From NCBI GenBank assembly GCA_030141605.1, contig JAQGDQ010000428.1, positions 62,001 to 126,000 of the forward strand: 64,000 nt of DNA, given 5' to 3'. Under the pieces are notes generated by a model, which did not search any database, was not told where the DNA came from, and saw only the letters and a program-made list of their open reading frames with translations. The translations under genes were made by a program, and so were the position numbers. The stretch is from Tubiluchus corallicola (taxonomy: Eukaryota; Priapulida; Priapulimorpha; Priapulimorphida; Tubiluchidae). Below, one piece after another: positions 1 through 11,036 of this stretch (position 1 is the stretch's first letter; every line of letters starts with the position of its first letter).

Positions 1-368
1 CATAAATTATAGAAATTTTACTTGCCTTGAAAGAGGAATAGGTATATCTATTCGTTCGTCTATCTACTTATCTTCAAGAGTACGGGAATACAGCACAAAC
101 TGTGAAATGTATTGTGTAGATTTTAAGTATGTATGAAACGCTAAAAGCCAAAAACCACAAAATGAGGTACACTGGAGGTAATAAACTTGATAAAAAGCAC
201 TTTCCCTATAGCCGTCAGTTTAAGTTTTTCCACGTATTACCAAGAACAAGCGTACTTTACATGCGAATAGGAGGAAAAGTAAGAATTACTGAAAATAGAA
301 TTTTTTAAGCCATAAACGCTTTGAATCAGGTGACGTCTGTGAAACATAATAATTGTGACACTCATTCA
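1..368. other. Upstream flank, no gene seen
   Basis: AT-rich sequence at the left edge. No open frame resembles a known protein. It is presumably upstream flank of the calcyphosin-like gene. Confidence 0.5.
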
Positions 369-423
369 GTTGCCATGGTTTCGCGATGCGGTGCAGGAAT
401 ACCTGTAGTTTCACCAAGGTAAC
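369..423 (+). promoter_or_regulatory. Pair of RFX X-box-like motifs upstream of the calcyphosin-like gene
   Basis: Two near-matches to the RFX X-box consensus (GTNRCC, a 0-3 base spacer, RGYAAC) lie 128-182 bp before the ATG at 551. The first, GTTGCC-AT-GGTTTC at 369-382, has a perfect left half and a 4/6 right half. The second, TTCACC-AA-GGTAAC at 410-423, has a 5/6 left half and a perfect right half. RFX factors drive ciliary genes, and calcyphosin-like genes are commonly expressed in ciliated cells, so the placement makes sense. Occupancy and the transcription start are inferred. Confidence 0.4.
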
Positions 424-550
424 ATTTGTTTTATAGATCAAAATTAATGTTTCCTGTGCGCTTGCAAAACTCGGCCGACATCGGTTAAAATTATTAATGC
501 GCATTTTAAGTTGTTATTTTGATTTAGAAACAACTAATTAGATTTCTAAG

Positions 551-1165
551 ATGGCCGAGCAAGAAATGAAGAACAGACAAAGACGTCTAGCTAGCCTAGC
601 CAGCGATCCAATAGAAAAACTGAGAGCTAGATGCTTGGCGAGAGGAGTAGATGGAATTTCAAAGTTTTCAAGAACATTTAAGATATTCGACGACGACGCA
701 AATAAAATGCTGAACAAGGAAGAATTCAGGAAAGGGATGCACGATTACCAGTGCGAACTGAACGAGCAGGAAATAGTTCAACTTTTTAACCTGTTCGACA
801 GAGACAACAGCGGCTCCATCAACTTTGACGAATTCCTTGAAAGAATACGACCTCCAATGAGCAAAGCGAGGAAGAACATCATTGAGAGGTGCTTCCAGAA
901 AATGGATAAGACGGGCGACGGTAAAGTGACGGTGGCCGATCTAAAGGGAGTGTACAATGTCAAGGAACACCCAAAATACATGAATGGCGAAATGAGCGAG
1001 GGAGACGTGTTACAATTGTTCTTGAATCAGTTCGAGAAAAATTCGGCTGATGTAGATGGCTGCGTAACGAAGGAAGAATTCTTGAATTATTACTCTGGAG
1101 TCAGTGCTTCCATTGATCAAGATGCTTATTTTGACTTAATGATGAGAAGCGCGTACAAAATTTAA
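551..1165 (+). CDS. CAPSL: Calcyphosin-like EF-hand calcium-binding protein (CAPS/CAPSL family)
   Basis: This is an uninterrupted 204-codon frame, about the length of vertebrate CAPSL. It starts with basic residues, then the family signature [14 protein letters not shown] (19-32). Four EF-hands follow. Hand 1 (47-58, D-D-D...E58) has Lys52 where Gly is usual. Hand 2 (83-94, D-R-D-N-S-G...E94) is canonical. Hand 3 (119-130, D-K-T-G-D-G...D130) is canonical with Asp at position 12. Hand 4 (165-176) starts with Ser instead of Asp and is probably weakened. R-P-P-M-S-K-A-R-K (100-108) and [10 protein letters not shown] (180-189) are family hallmarks. Known family role: Ca2+-binding protein of ciliated and secretory cells. 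The coding region has no intron. An AG directly before the ATG could be an acceptor, but its pyrimidine tract is poor. No canonical AATAAA was seen close downstream. Confidence 0.93.
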   Translation: MAEQEMKNRQRRLASLASDPIEKLRARCLARGVDGISKFSRTFKIFDDDANKMLNKEEFRKGMHDYQCELNEQEIVQLFNLFDRDNSGSINFDEFLERIRPPMSKARKNIIERCFQKMDKTGDGKVTVADLKGVYNVKEHPKYMNGEMSEGDVLQLFLNQFEKNSADVDGCVTKEEFLNYYSGVSASIDQDAYFDLMMRSAYKI

Positions 1166-4100
1166 CTGTAAATTGCTCAACCAAAATAACAATTGACGAA
1201 CGTATTTATTGTATTTTAAACTAACATTTCACAGAGGATAATTTTTCTTAAAAAATCACTAAAAAACCGATAATTTCAGTAATCTTCTGATCACTGCGCT
1301 TTTTCGCTACAGTAATTATTTGAAATATTTAGTTAATCATCCAAATATCCGTTTCTTCAATTGTCTATAATATGTAGCAGGATGTACAATGTATAATTGT
1401 AATTATGATAACATAATACATATTTTGCAATGTGTGCATTTAATTAATTTTTAAGGACGCAAATTACAATGTTCACATGTACTAGAATGAAGAAAAAACA
1501 ATCACTACTACTGCTGTAAACTGATGTCAAATTAATTATGACAAACCACTGCTACAACTGTCATACTGTGGCAATTACTTTCAAACCGCTGCCACCATTG
1601 TGATGACCCTGATCTTGTATTTCCTATAGGGGAATCAAAGAGGGGCATGCTGCGTTAGTTTTACATCTCATAACAGAAGGGAGCTAGTATGATAGTCGTT
1701 AAATGCATGGATGCAGATCGGCCTAAGGCGGTTGTTAAAAATACGGGGGACTAAGGCCTATTTGCACTCTATACACTAATGGATCTGAAGAAAAAGAAAG
1801 ATCAAATGGCAGACATTAAAATAATTAATCAAACAATTTAATCATCAACAAATTCCAAAGTGATTCGACTTAAGCATAAGGTCAGTAATAACAAAGATAT
1901 AGCAATATTGGGGTTAGTAGGGTATATACATTTTCATGAAGTTCATGTCTGCCCACTATGTACCTAGGTTTTTTGGAACACTTTTCCTTTAAAGCAAAGA
2001 GTTTGTAGAACGGTAGCAATACGTCGTAATATAACCTCTGCGTCTGAATACAGTTGTGATTCCAAACTTCGACAGTGAAACTACCAATTAGTCTTTACCC
2101 AGCAAGTAGCATCGAAGAACATTAGGCTAGTATACGTGATGTTTACGTTATCAGTGCGACGTTAGTTACAATCGTAACAAAAGCGAAAAGTACCTGTTAC
2201 CACCCTGGATGTGGTTCTGCAGCAGGTCGATCCATTTGTCAGTCAGTGGGTAACTCCACTACTGCAGACTATAGGCCAGCATCTCTGGGACAACTCTGGC
2301 TGACGACTACAGGTCACGACAACTAGGCTCTCACAGTATCACCATGTACATTACACACCATGTCTTGTGTGAAACTTTCTAGTACGGCATTTCTCTTCAA
2401 AAACATATAACTTCACAGAGACGAGCAAACGACCTGTCTCGTTCTGTGTCAAGTTGCCATCTATATCTAGATATCTATGTCTATATCCAGTGTTGAACGA
2501 AGTTCATCGAGAAGCCACTCGCTTAAACAGCTATTATTTTATTCACCTCTGCACTATCGTTAACCTTGACTTAGCCACTGCATTACAGCCGCGATAGGGC
2601 AGACAAGAGTCGGTCAGACGGAATTCAAAAGGAGGTTTGTTAGTAGGTGCCTACATCCTAACAAAATATCAATAATTAATAATACAATTAACTATCACTG
2701 CCAGTAGCTAAATATCCTACATCCCAATTAATTAAACATACAGTGTGAATAGGGCTTAATGTTGCATAAGCATAATGTGAGAACTATTAAATGTAGGGCG
2801 AAACATGGCAGCAATACTCTTCAGCTTTTTTTTCAAGTTGACGATTATGCGATGACCATTTTGCATGATGCTGTTTGCTAATACAGCACAAATAGTTTTT
2901 CGAAAAGAATAACGGCGCGTGCTATAGTAACAAATTACAAAACTGTACACTATAAAAGACATTTCAAAGATAATCTACTGCACGTATGCTGCCAAATACG
3001 AAACGTCCTAAAATTCGTTGTCCATTCAGTAATCACAAGAACAAAGTAGTTAATCGTTTGATGAATGTTAATGGTGCAAGTCGCTAAACCCGATTTGTCC
3101 TTCAACTCAATTAACGCAGTTAAAATCATTTCCTCAGCGCATCTCACGAGTTTCATTTGATGTGTCGCAAAGCAACAGCCAAAACGGATGCATGTCGGAC
3201 ACAAATAGCTTCACATTTGATCCCCTCAAACATTTTGTTATAACAAAACAGCTAGCAAAGCCCAAAGATCTATTTAAATACGTGGACCTTGACAGCTGTG
3301 AGAACAAATACAAAATAAGTTTTAGCATCGTGTTATAGACTTGTCAGTCAAGGAGGCCAAGAGACATGTGGTAAGCTGTCAACATACCGTCACAGCATAG
3401 GCGTATACACATTTCTAATGTATAAAATTATGTAATTCCAAATTCGACTTGTACAAACTTAATGACAAAATTTTAATGACGATTTAATGAGAAATATTTG
3501 AATGGCCGAGCAAACCAGACACCCAGTCGCTCCTCATTTCAGTACCTCCGTTTAGCGTACGACTATGATTAGGCCTATTACAGAAGCCACACACTAATTT
3601 AATTTCTAAATTCTGTAATGCAGTTATTATACCCTGTTAGGTACCTTAATCAGAAATATGATCTCTGACGTTCTACTAGAGTTTGTAGATAACACTCTTT
3701 AGCTCATAGCACTAAATTAAGTATTTTGACCCTAGTGAAATTACAGCTGCACGCAGTGGCCAAGCCCGGGAGTTCATCAAAAAAGATTTTTCACCACTTA
3801 GACAAAGAAAAACTGAAAAAATCCTGAGGAGTTAGGCAACCAGACGTACCAATTACAGTCCAATGTCAATTTTTACAAAAGCTTTGGCACCGTCGTTAAC
3901 GTTTTAACAACAAACGGTTTAAAAAGAGTCTGACTTTGTTAGTAAATGGCATAGAAACTTATGAAAATCCAGTTCATTGGTATGAATGGGTAGGGCTGAT
4001 TGGATCAAGATGTAAAAGATGGACCAATATGAGGATATTGTAGTTGTCACTGGTCACTGTAGTCAGTAATCCATTTAATCACCAGAATTCGATAGTTTGC

Positions 4101-5374
4101 AAAATGCACTAATCAGAACTGACAAGAAATACACTTCAGAGGTGATATTGTGCTGGTCGCTCACACATCTCAAATAGTAAGCCTGCCACTCTGCGTGCCA
4201 GTGCCTGGCAAATAGAGCTTACTGGCTTATATTATTGAGTCAATAAAACAGTGCCTCATTTAACAATAAAACCGTAATAGTAATAGCAAAACCAATTGCA
4301 AAATCAACAGAACTGGAAAACACAGAAATTCATGCTCATATAGATCATTGTCATATTGAAATATTTTCTCATTTTAGTTCACAAATAAGAGAATCCATTG
4401 CCTAAAAGTGATGATTTCTGCAAAATTTATTGTTGAAGACAGGATACAGCATATTGCATTATTTCTTTTAGATGATACAATTTTCCTCAAATAACCTACT
4501 GGCCTGCCAAAATCACATTCATGCTATATAATAATTCTGACATAGCCTAAATAATGTCAATTAATTCCAATCACATTACCTAATAAGCCTTTGCACAATT
4601 CCAGTGATTGATGATGATCATGAAAAAGTCAAAGCTTAAGTGTACCAGACAACACATTTGTGTGTACTTGACAGCGTCTCGCAGCCCAAGCTATTGTAAT
4701 AGTAACAATTTTAACAGCAAGCTAGAACCTTACCTAGTTAATTTTTCTTTGCTTCCAAGCAAGAACCTGCTAGTAAATCACTTTAGGCACGGTATAATGG
4801 TAAATTAAGTAAAGTCCATCTAAAACAACTGAAGTTAGTGAACTGTATGGCAGACATTCTTTGCTTTACCCACACGTCATGTGATGGTTATAGTTAATAC
4901 GTGTTGCTGTGGCACACATAACCTTTAACCTACAGCAACTGCAAGTGTGCACAACGAACCTGTGAAAAGGCTTATTGGTCCATATGACTTAAGAAATTCA
5001 AAACTCAGTAAGCTTCCACTTTCCACTTTTGATGAATAAATTTCCTGAATAGTCTGAAGTGTCTTAAGTGTGTTAGAAAGTTTTTCTCCTATTTTCCCCT
5101 GCAATTTTATAACATAGGACCTCCCCACAAAACTGCCTTCACATGTACTATGAGTATGTATACATGTATAATAATAGAACTTTGAGCACTCATGTAATCA
5201 TACACTGCCTCACATATCCCTTGTCTTATAACAATCTAAAATTTGGATGTGTTTTTTGGTCAGAAATAAAAATATCTAGTAACTTATGTTCTTTAAAAAA
5301 TGCAAAAATCATTAGATCAACAGACAAAAATATTTAGCTGGCATCTACAAAGAGGTCATAAGAAAATATGGTGT
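1166..5374. other. Intergenic region, no gene recognised
   Basis: About 4.2 kb of AT-rich sequence. The only open frames are short (at most about 84 codons) and resemble nothing I know. A less AT-rich patch around 2200-2340 shows no coding signature. A 67-codon minus-strand frame at 4925-5128 was examined and left unassigned. Confidence 0.5.
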
Positions 5375-5758
5375 CAGGAGCATCAGACTACCAGAAATCA
5401 AATCCAGTTTTTGGCTTTCGAATCCAATTCAAATTTCAAGCTTTCAATTTCCAACCAAATTCAGTATTAAAGATTTTTCAAATAAATGTCGAATCAGTAA
5501 CAAAAACATTCGCCTCAAAGATAACGAGTATTGCCTGATTTTACTCTACAATAATAACTAAAATAATTTGTTAAAATGTTGAACATGCAGATCACAGCAT
5601 AACAGGATAGACTGCATGATGATTCAAATGCTTTAATGATAAAGAACAAAATTTAATGTAATTTTTATGTTGAATTATTCAAATCCATAATTTTAGGTTC
5701 AAATTCAATCCAAAATCAAAATATTGAATTTGAACATTCAACTCAAATACTACCCGTA
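5375..5758. repeat. Decayed copy of the TTCGAA-rich terminal-inverted-repeat element
   Basis: This stretch aligns by eye with the element at 61552-61956. The left end shares TCAGG, AGCAT and CTACCAGAAA. The interior shares TGATAAAGAACA, then GAATTATTC(G/A)AATC and a TTTTGGATTC-like run. The right end is a degenerate TACCCGTA. Where the 61.5-kb copy has TTCGAATCGAA, this one mostly has TTCAAATCCAA or TTTGAA, as expected from loss of CpG. A 10-bp direct repeat, CATCTACAAA, flanks it at 5342-5351 and 5761-5770, but it lies slightly outside the left end. Confidence 0.65.
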
Positions 5759-5845
5759 ACATCTACAAAACAGTGGTTTACTAGCTTTACAAAGTCTCAC
5801 TACTAACGCTAAAAATCCTATAAAAATTAAACTAAACTTTACATC

Positions 5846-5855
5846 TTTATTTATT
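5846..5855 (-). terminator. Polyadenylation signals of PEX3
   Basis: Two overlapping AATAAA hexamers on the minus strand (5850-5855 and 5846-5851) lie about 70 bp after the PEX3 stop codon, a normal distance for a short 3'UTR. Confidence 0.7.
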
Positions 5856-5922
5856 ATTCTTAATTATATTTTTTAGGAGAGACTAAATGTAAACTGCACT
5901 CTGAATATGTACTTCACTGAAT

Positions 5923-7032
5923 TTAGAAATTTACTTTTGGCTGGCTGAATGCCTCATAGACATTAGCAGCAAAATCTTGCAGATTTTCCATCATAATTAA
6001 TTCTTTCACAAATCGACTTGACTGGTCACTGCAAATTGAGTGAATTAGCCCATTAATGACCGGAATAATTTTAGCAAGTGGTAATGTCATTTCATTCAAG
6101 TTCACATCAACATGGCCATTTGGACCATTTGGCTTGCAGAATTGAACCAGACAATCCAATAGAAAAGAAAATCCTTTATCAAACCCACAGAAAAGGAGTT
6201 TTTGAAAGTCCTCGCTTTCCAAAACATCTCGCGTTTCATCTGTTAAATGCTGGACAATAGTGTCTTCTCTCAATGTAGCACAAGCCTCGTCCAGTTTTGC
6301 ACTTTCAGGGTCAAGAATAAATTGAAGCATACAGTTGTGCGTTCCTTGCTTCCTTTCTTGGCAATCCACTATGCGGCACAATTCTACTTCCGCTCTTATT
6401 TCCTGTAATATATCACCAAGCTTTTCAAGGCTAAGTTGCTCTTTCAATGAAACATCACCAATAGCGTTCTCCACCACCACTCTCACATGATTTACAAGAC
6501 GTTCAAGGCCTGTTCCAAGTAGATACTCAACGAGAGCCAAATATCTTTTCTGTGCATTTGGAGGCACTGCTTGCAGTGCATTTTCTATCTCAAAACCATT
6601 TCTGTTCGCAATTGAATCAAGATACATATAACCACCCATTATGTTCAACTGAACACGAAGAAAAAGCAATAACATTGTTGAGCTGTAGATAGCAGAAATG
6701 GTACGTGTAAAACTAAGTATTTTGATGTCTTCCCATATGTCCAGCTTGCTCTCAGGTTTTTGTTTTAGAAGTTGAATCATTGATTCAGTGTCCAGTAAAC
6801 ACATTAGCCGTTTCCTGAGGTTATTCAACATGGATAATCCAGACGTATTACATGTCCTTTGATTATTGTCAAAGTGATACTGTTTCTTTGTCAATTTCAG
6901 TGCCTCTGTAGCTGTTTCTTCCTGCCATTTAGCCAGCTTCCACTGGATGAATTTTCCAACTACATATAAGCCACTCAAAATACCTCCAGTCACGGCTATT
7001 TTTCTTTTGTGTCGCTTTAGAAAACTCCACAT
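5923..7032 (-). CDS. PEX3: Peroxisomal biogenesis factor 3 (PEX3)
   Basis: PEX3 is the peroxisomal membrane anchor that receives PEX19 carrying newly made membrane proteins. The frame is 369 codons, against 373 in human, and alignable from end to end. Visible features: the N-terminal targeting stretch W-S-F-L-K-R-H-K-R-K (2-11), one membrane segment at about 12-30, Q-Y-H-F-D-N-N-Q-R-T-C-N (51-62), and L-D-I-W-E-D-I-K-I-L-S-F-T-R (97-110) holding Trp100. Trp100 is equivalent to human Trp104, which contacts PEX19. L-R-V-Q-L-N-I-M-G-G-Y (125-135), L-P-L-A-K-I-I-P-V-I-N-G and D-F-A-A-N-V-Y-E-A-F-S near the C terminus also match. The coding region has no intron, although human PEX3 has many. A good acceptor (TTTTAATTTGTAG, its AG at 7041-7042 on the plus strand) sits 8 nt before the ATG, so a 5' intron and another upstream exon are likely. 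Human PEX3 has a few extra N-terminal residues that such an exon might supply. Confidence 0.96.
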   Translation of the reverse strand: MWSFLKRHKRKIAVTGGILSGLYVVGKFIQWKLAKWQEETATEALKLTKKQYHFDNNQRTCNTSGLSMLNNLRKRLMCLLDTESMIQLLKQKPESKLDIWEDIKILSFTRTISAIYSSTMLLLFLRVQLNIMGGYMYLDSIANRNGFEIENALQAVPPNAQKRYLALVEYLLGTGLERLVNHVRVVVENAIGDVSLKEQLSLEKLGDILQEIRAEVELCRIVDCQERKQGTHNCMLQFILDPESAKLDEACATLREDTIVQHLTDETRDVLESEDFQKLLFCGFDKGFSFLLDCLVQFCKPNGPNGHVDVNLNEMTLPLAKIIPVINGLIHSICSDQSSRFVKELIMMENLQDFAANVYEAFSQPKVNF

Positions 7033-7042
7033 TTTGTATGCT

Positions 7043-9338
7043 ACAAATTAAAATAAAAAAATGTTAAGCAAAAAATTGTTAAACAAGTGATTAACATTAA
7101 TCAGAACCTCAAGGTGAGATAATAACAGTAACTAACTAGTAACTTTCTTGTCTCACTAGTAAAGCTAAACCACTAAGATAAGTCAACCAGCAAGAGTATC
7201 TTAGCTTTGTTTGGATGTAAATCATCCTTGTGTAAAGTAAATACTAGAATAAGCACGAATTAAGCTCCCAGAAGACGCTGTTGGCCAACCAGTCTCGGCA
7301 TTGATTAAAAGGCAATTCCTTCATAAAGCTAATAAATTTGTCTTAAAACTTTGTAATATGTTGTCTCACTGCACAAAGAGTTTACATTTGTAAATTTCTA
7401 AATTCAAAATCCCATACTTATAGTTAAGGCATAACCATTTTAACAGTCTGTTGTTAGGTAAAAATTGAAGCAATTTTAGACAATATTGCGTAAAGTTAAA
7501 AAAATAACCAGAGCATTAGTAATCGACACTTCACTAACTATGTAAAAGTATAAATTTCTTTATCTTGTAAAATATATTAATAAATACTTTTTTTGATGTA
7601 TTTTGCCAGTTGGCGAGAACAGTTTAAATTACTAGGGATTTCCTTTTCCAGTTAAGTATGTGTTTAAAACAGGCAAGCTAAATGCTAAGTAACATAACTT
7701 TACATGAAAGCTCTTGATACACTTTAATTTTTTTTCTTGTTCTTCCCCTCTAACTAGCAAGCACATGTCCACTTGCCCTTCCCCCACCGGTTGAAAAAAT
7801 ACAAAGATAATGTGAAATAAATTAAGTAAGATACTACATTACTATGACTTGAAAACACTGAGCAATGCAGGATCTGCAGTAGAACGCCAAGCTGGCCGTG
7901 CTTATTAGAGTCAAACACGGATACAGATTAATCAGTTACTTATGAGATTCTAAGCCACTTAATATTTCAATAAACTCAATCACCATGAATTCAATGACAA
8001 AAATAAATAGGTCTACAAGTTAGAAGTAATTAGTCAAAAACCACCAATGCTACTCAAATATACGTGAAAGGCAGACGACTACACCAGGTGCTGGACAAGA
8101 TAGATCATCTAGTAATTTGTTGGCTACTAGTACTATGCATACAAAAAACTGCTGAAACCTCAAGACACAGGAAACTTAACCCCTAATCCTAATAATATAA
8201 TATCGGCTCAGCATGTAGGGTAAAAAGTAGACTACAACACAAAATTTGTTTATCATCAAAATTATGAATTTAGTTTTCCTTACTAAAAAATAGACTGTAC
8301 AAGTTTAACCTCCCAGCCACAGACGTGCTCGTGTATCAATATGGGACATCATATACAACAAAAGAAATCATGAAAATGTAACACCTTGACGTTGTCTTTG
8401 TTCATTGAGTTCGATAAAGCACAATAATTTTTATATTGATGAGGTTCATGATTTTGCAGGTTCTCTCTCTTCTCACGCAATGTTCATACAGAAATTGCAC
8501 AGTCTCAATGCAAAATGATGTTTTCTGAGAAAATACATATATTTTCTGTAGTCATTTCAAAACTTTAGTTAATTTGTTATTGTAATCATTATAAGCCGAA
8601 TTACTGTATTAGAAAAGAAAAAAAAATTAGCCAGTGTTCCTAGCTTGGTTGGTATATTTTGTAGAAGTATATAATTTTTATATAATGCACTTTTCAACCT
8701 TATAACTATTAGCATGGAACATATACTTACAATTTTACAATTTAAAGTTGTTGATGCACCCTCTGCTGTTGTATTGAAAAAAAGCTTGCCTCAGTCAGAA
8801 GTTCTGGGTGAGGTTAAATTGTACATTTATATGCATTAGTTTTCCCTTTTATTGATATCTTCTTTATTTTACCCTAGGACCAACGGCAGTGTACTTTTAT
8901 TGGGTCTTTGTTGTTGTCCTTGTTATCTTGCAGGTCACAGGTTCTTTTTGACATTATTGACAAGATCACTTCAAAGTAAGCCATGGTAGAAATGAAACGA
9001 AACGAGACTGGCAATGGCGATTTAGGCATTTCAGAATGGTTTACTGTGCCTATAGCGGCATAGCTAATGGGAGTATCTGCTTCCCCAAAACATGTTTTTC
9101 AAAATTGGTGCCTTTTCAACAATGGAGTTTTTATTTGACCAACCTGCCAGCCATGTTTGGTATGTGTTACGTGCAGCGCCTTTTTTATGTTATGCCGTCG
9201 TCCATGGCTATACTAATACTGTATTTTTGTGTATCCACCTGTCCGAGATACAGCAAAAAGGAGCAAATCTGCTGACTAACGCAGTCGTAGTGGTTGGACT
9301 TATTTTCAATTTCAATGTTTTGTCGTTTGCTCTTTCAA
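7043..9338. other. Upstream of PEX3; no coding sequence recognised
   Basis: AT-rich region upstream of PEX3 and of TPX2. It presumably holds the PEX3 5' exon and promoter, but I could not place either. Short frames near 9036-9373 look random. Confidence 0.45.
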
Positions 9339-9534
9339 CCAATCAGAAGTCATCTTTTTGGGTTCATTTTTAAACTAGCGAAAACTGTAAAAGCTGTTGT
9401 TTTACTTTCACAACGTACGTTCTTTGCGAGTTTGCTGTGTTTTTTTTCAGTGCTTATTCTTTCTTATGTTAGTGACGCCCACAGTTGTTATCTCGTTGTT
9501 GTTATATCTGTGCTTATCCACTTTTAGTGTGAGT
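9339..9534 (+). promoter_or_regulatory. Candidate TPX2 promoter and first non-coding exon (CCAAT box, CHR-like site, donor)
   Basis: CCAATCA (9339-9345) is a good NF-Y site. About 25 bp further on, a TTTTTAAAC run resembles variants of the cell-cycle homology region, and AGCGAAAAC follows. CCAAT plus CHR is the usual G2/M promoter arrangement, and TPX2 is a G2/M gene. A GTGAGT donor at 9529-9534 could splice to the acceptor at 10906-10907. All of this is inferred; no transcript data were available. Confidence 0.25.
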
Positions 9535-10907
9535 TCATGCAGTTAGTTGCTAAATAATTGCCGAAAGCACCGTGGCTCTGTCACTAAGTAACAAAGCACA
9601 GTTTGTACACTTTAGTGTGCTTCTTTTTATTGCGCTAACATTTACAGAAGTTGTGCAACTTGTGCGTAATATGTGAAGCTGCAGTCTTGAAAAATACTTT
9701 ATAATAATAGCCATTCGATTCTTTAATAAAATATAACTATAGTAAATTAGTATAAGTGTGTACAATAACTCCTTTCAGAAGGTTTCAAAGTATCAGTACA
9801 CTGGGTATCACATTACATTAATTAAGATCACATAACTAAACCTTTAAGCAACACATGAATCTTAACGATTCCGTTTACCCAATGCAGCCATAGGATGTTC
9901 ATATTATATCAATCACGAATATTTTACTGTACACTGTACAGTCTGTAGATCTACAGACTACAGTACAGGGTGAACCATGCAGGTTTTTTGCCCATAGTTT
10001 ACTTTCTGCTTATGCCTCTGTGTTACTGCTTGTTGTGCATAGATTAATCACAATCGTCTACAGTAATCTGACCTCTGAAAAGTACTTAAGAACAAATTTA
10101 ATAAACACAATTATAAGAATTAGTTGGAAACCTGGAATGATCTTCTATTCTAATAACTCGCCTACTATTTTTATATAATGTTCAAATGTAATGTTTTATT
10201 GATAAAGTGGCAGTAAATTTACATTAGGTCGAATCCAATTATATTTAGCTGCACGCTAAGTGAATTGGTATTTGGGAAGGAATTTTAATGTAAAATTCTG
10301 CCCAAATAATAGATTATAATCCGCTGCTTTGGTAAAAATTTTTCCTAAATGTGTAATTATTTAGTACACATTTTGTGAATGTGATTTTGGCAATCCCAGG
10401 TTCTTAATAATTTTAAGCACAAAAGTAAAGTATAGGAAGCTGGTCACCTACACAATGACAGCTTCAAGTCAGGAATATAGAACATTGTGTTAGTAGAGAC
10501 TCACTATAGAGTGTGCCGCCGAAGGCAATTTCGAATTTAATTGTTTTTTTGACATGCTGTACTTTGTAACAATAAAAAAATATTTTGGCCATTCTGACAG
10601 TTGAAAATCTTAAAAGTTAAAATCTTGATTATGCTCTACAAAAATTATTTGATTGACTCTAACAAATGATAGTTTTGAATAAGGGAACACACTTATCTTG
10701 GCAGGTGTATTTGACATGAATTGACAACTAATCTATTCACTGTATAGAACATTTTCGTCATAAAATTTTGTTAAATATTTGTCCTAAATTATTACATATA
10801 GACAGTAATGATGATTTCTGACAGTACCAGTAATGTAAATCTAGTGTTATCAATGTGTGCATCTAACTTAAATTTGAATTCATTCTGTTGTTTTTTAATC
10901 ATTTTAG
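9535..10907. other. Putative TPX2 5' intron or flank
   Basis: AT-rich non-coding sequence ending in a clear acceptor (TTTTTTAATCATTTTAG, AG at 10906-10907). Apart from the palindrome at 9934-9968 I saw no feature. Confidence 0.4.
9934..9968. repeat. Perfect 20-bp palindrome with extended arms
   Basis: AGTCTGTAGATCTACAGACT at 9940-9959 equals its own reverse complement. It is flanked by CTGTAC (9934-9939) and GTACAG (9963-9968), which also pair, leaving a 3-nt bulge (ACA). The result is a loopless inverted repeat with 16 bp per arm. Confidence 0.85.
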
Positions 10908-11036
10908 AAAACTTAATGGAAAGAAACGTAACACTGATGGATTGTTTTGACCCAGAATATGAATACAATGCACCCACATTTGTAGATTTTACGGAACCGT
11001 CTGAATTTAATGACGATGATGCAGATTCCTGGTTTG
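10908..11036 (+). CDS. TPX2: TPX2 exon 1: Aurora A-binding segment
   Basis: The acceptor AG is at 10906-10907, the ATG at 10916 and the donor GT at 11037 (phase 1). The first in-frame Met after the acceptor was taken as the start. Y-E-Y-N-A-P-T-F-V-D-F and D-S-W-F are the Aurora A contact motifs. The gap between Pro and the first Phe is one residue shorter than in human. Confidence 0.9.

Noticed and set aside
4925-5128. 67-codon minus-strand frame with a plausible-looking amphipathic segment
   Set aside because: No family resemblance and no clear acceptor or neighbouring exons.
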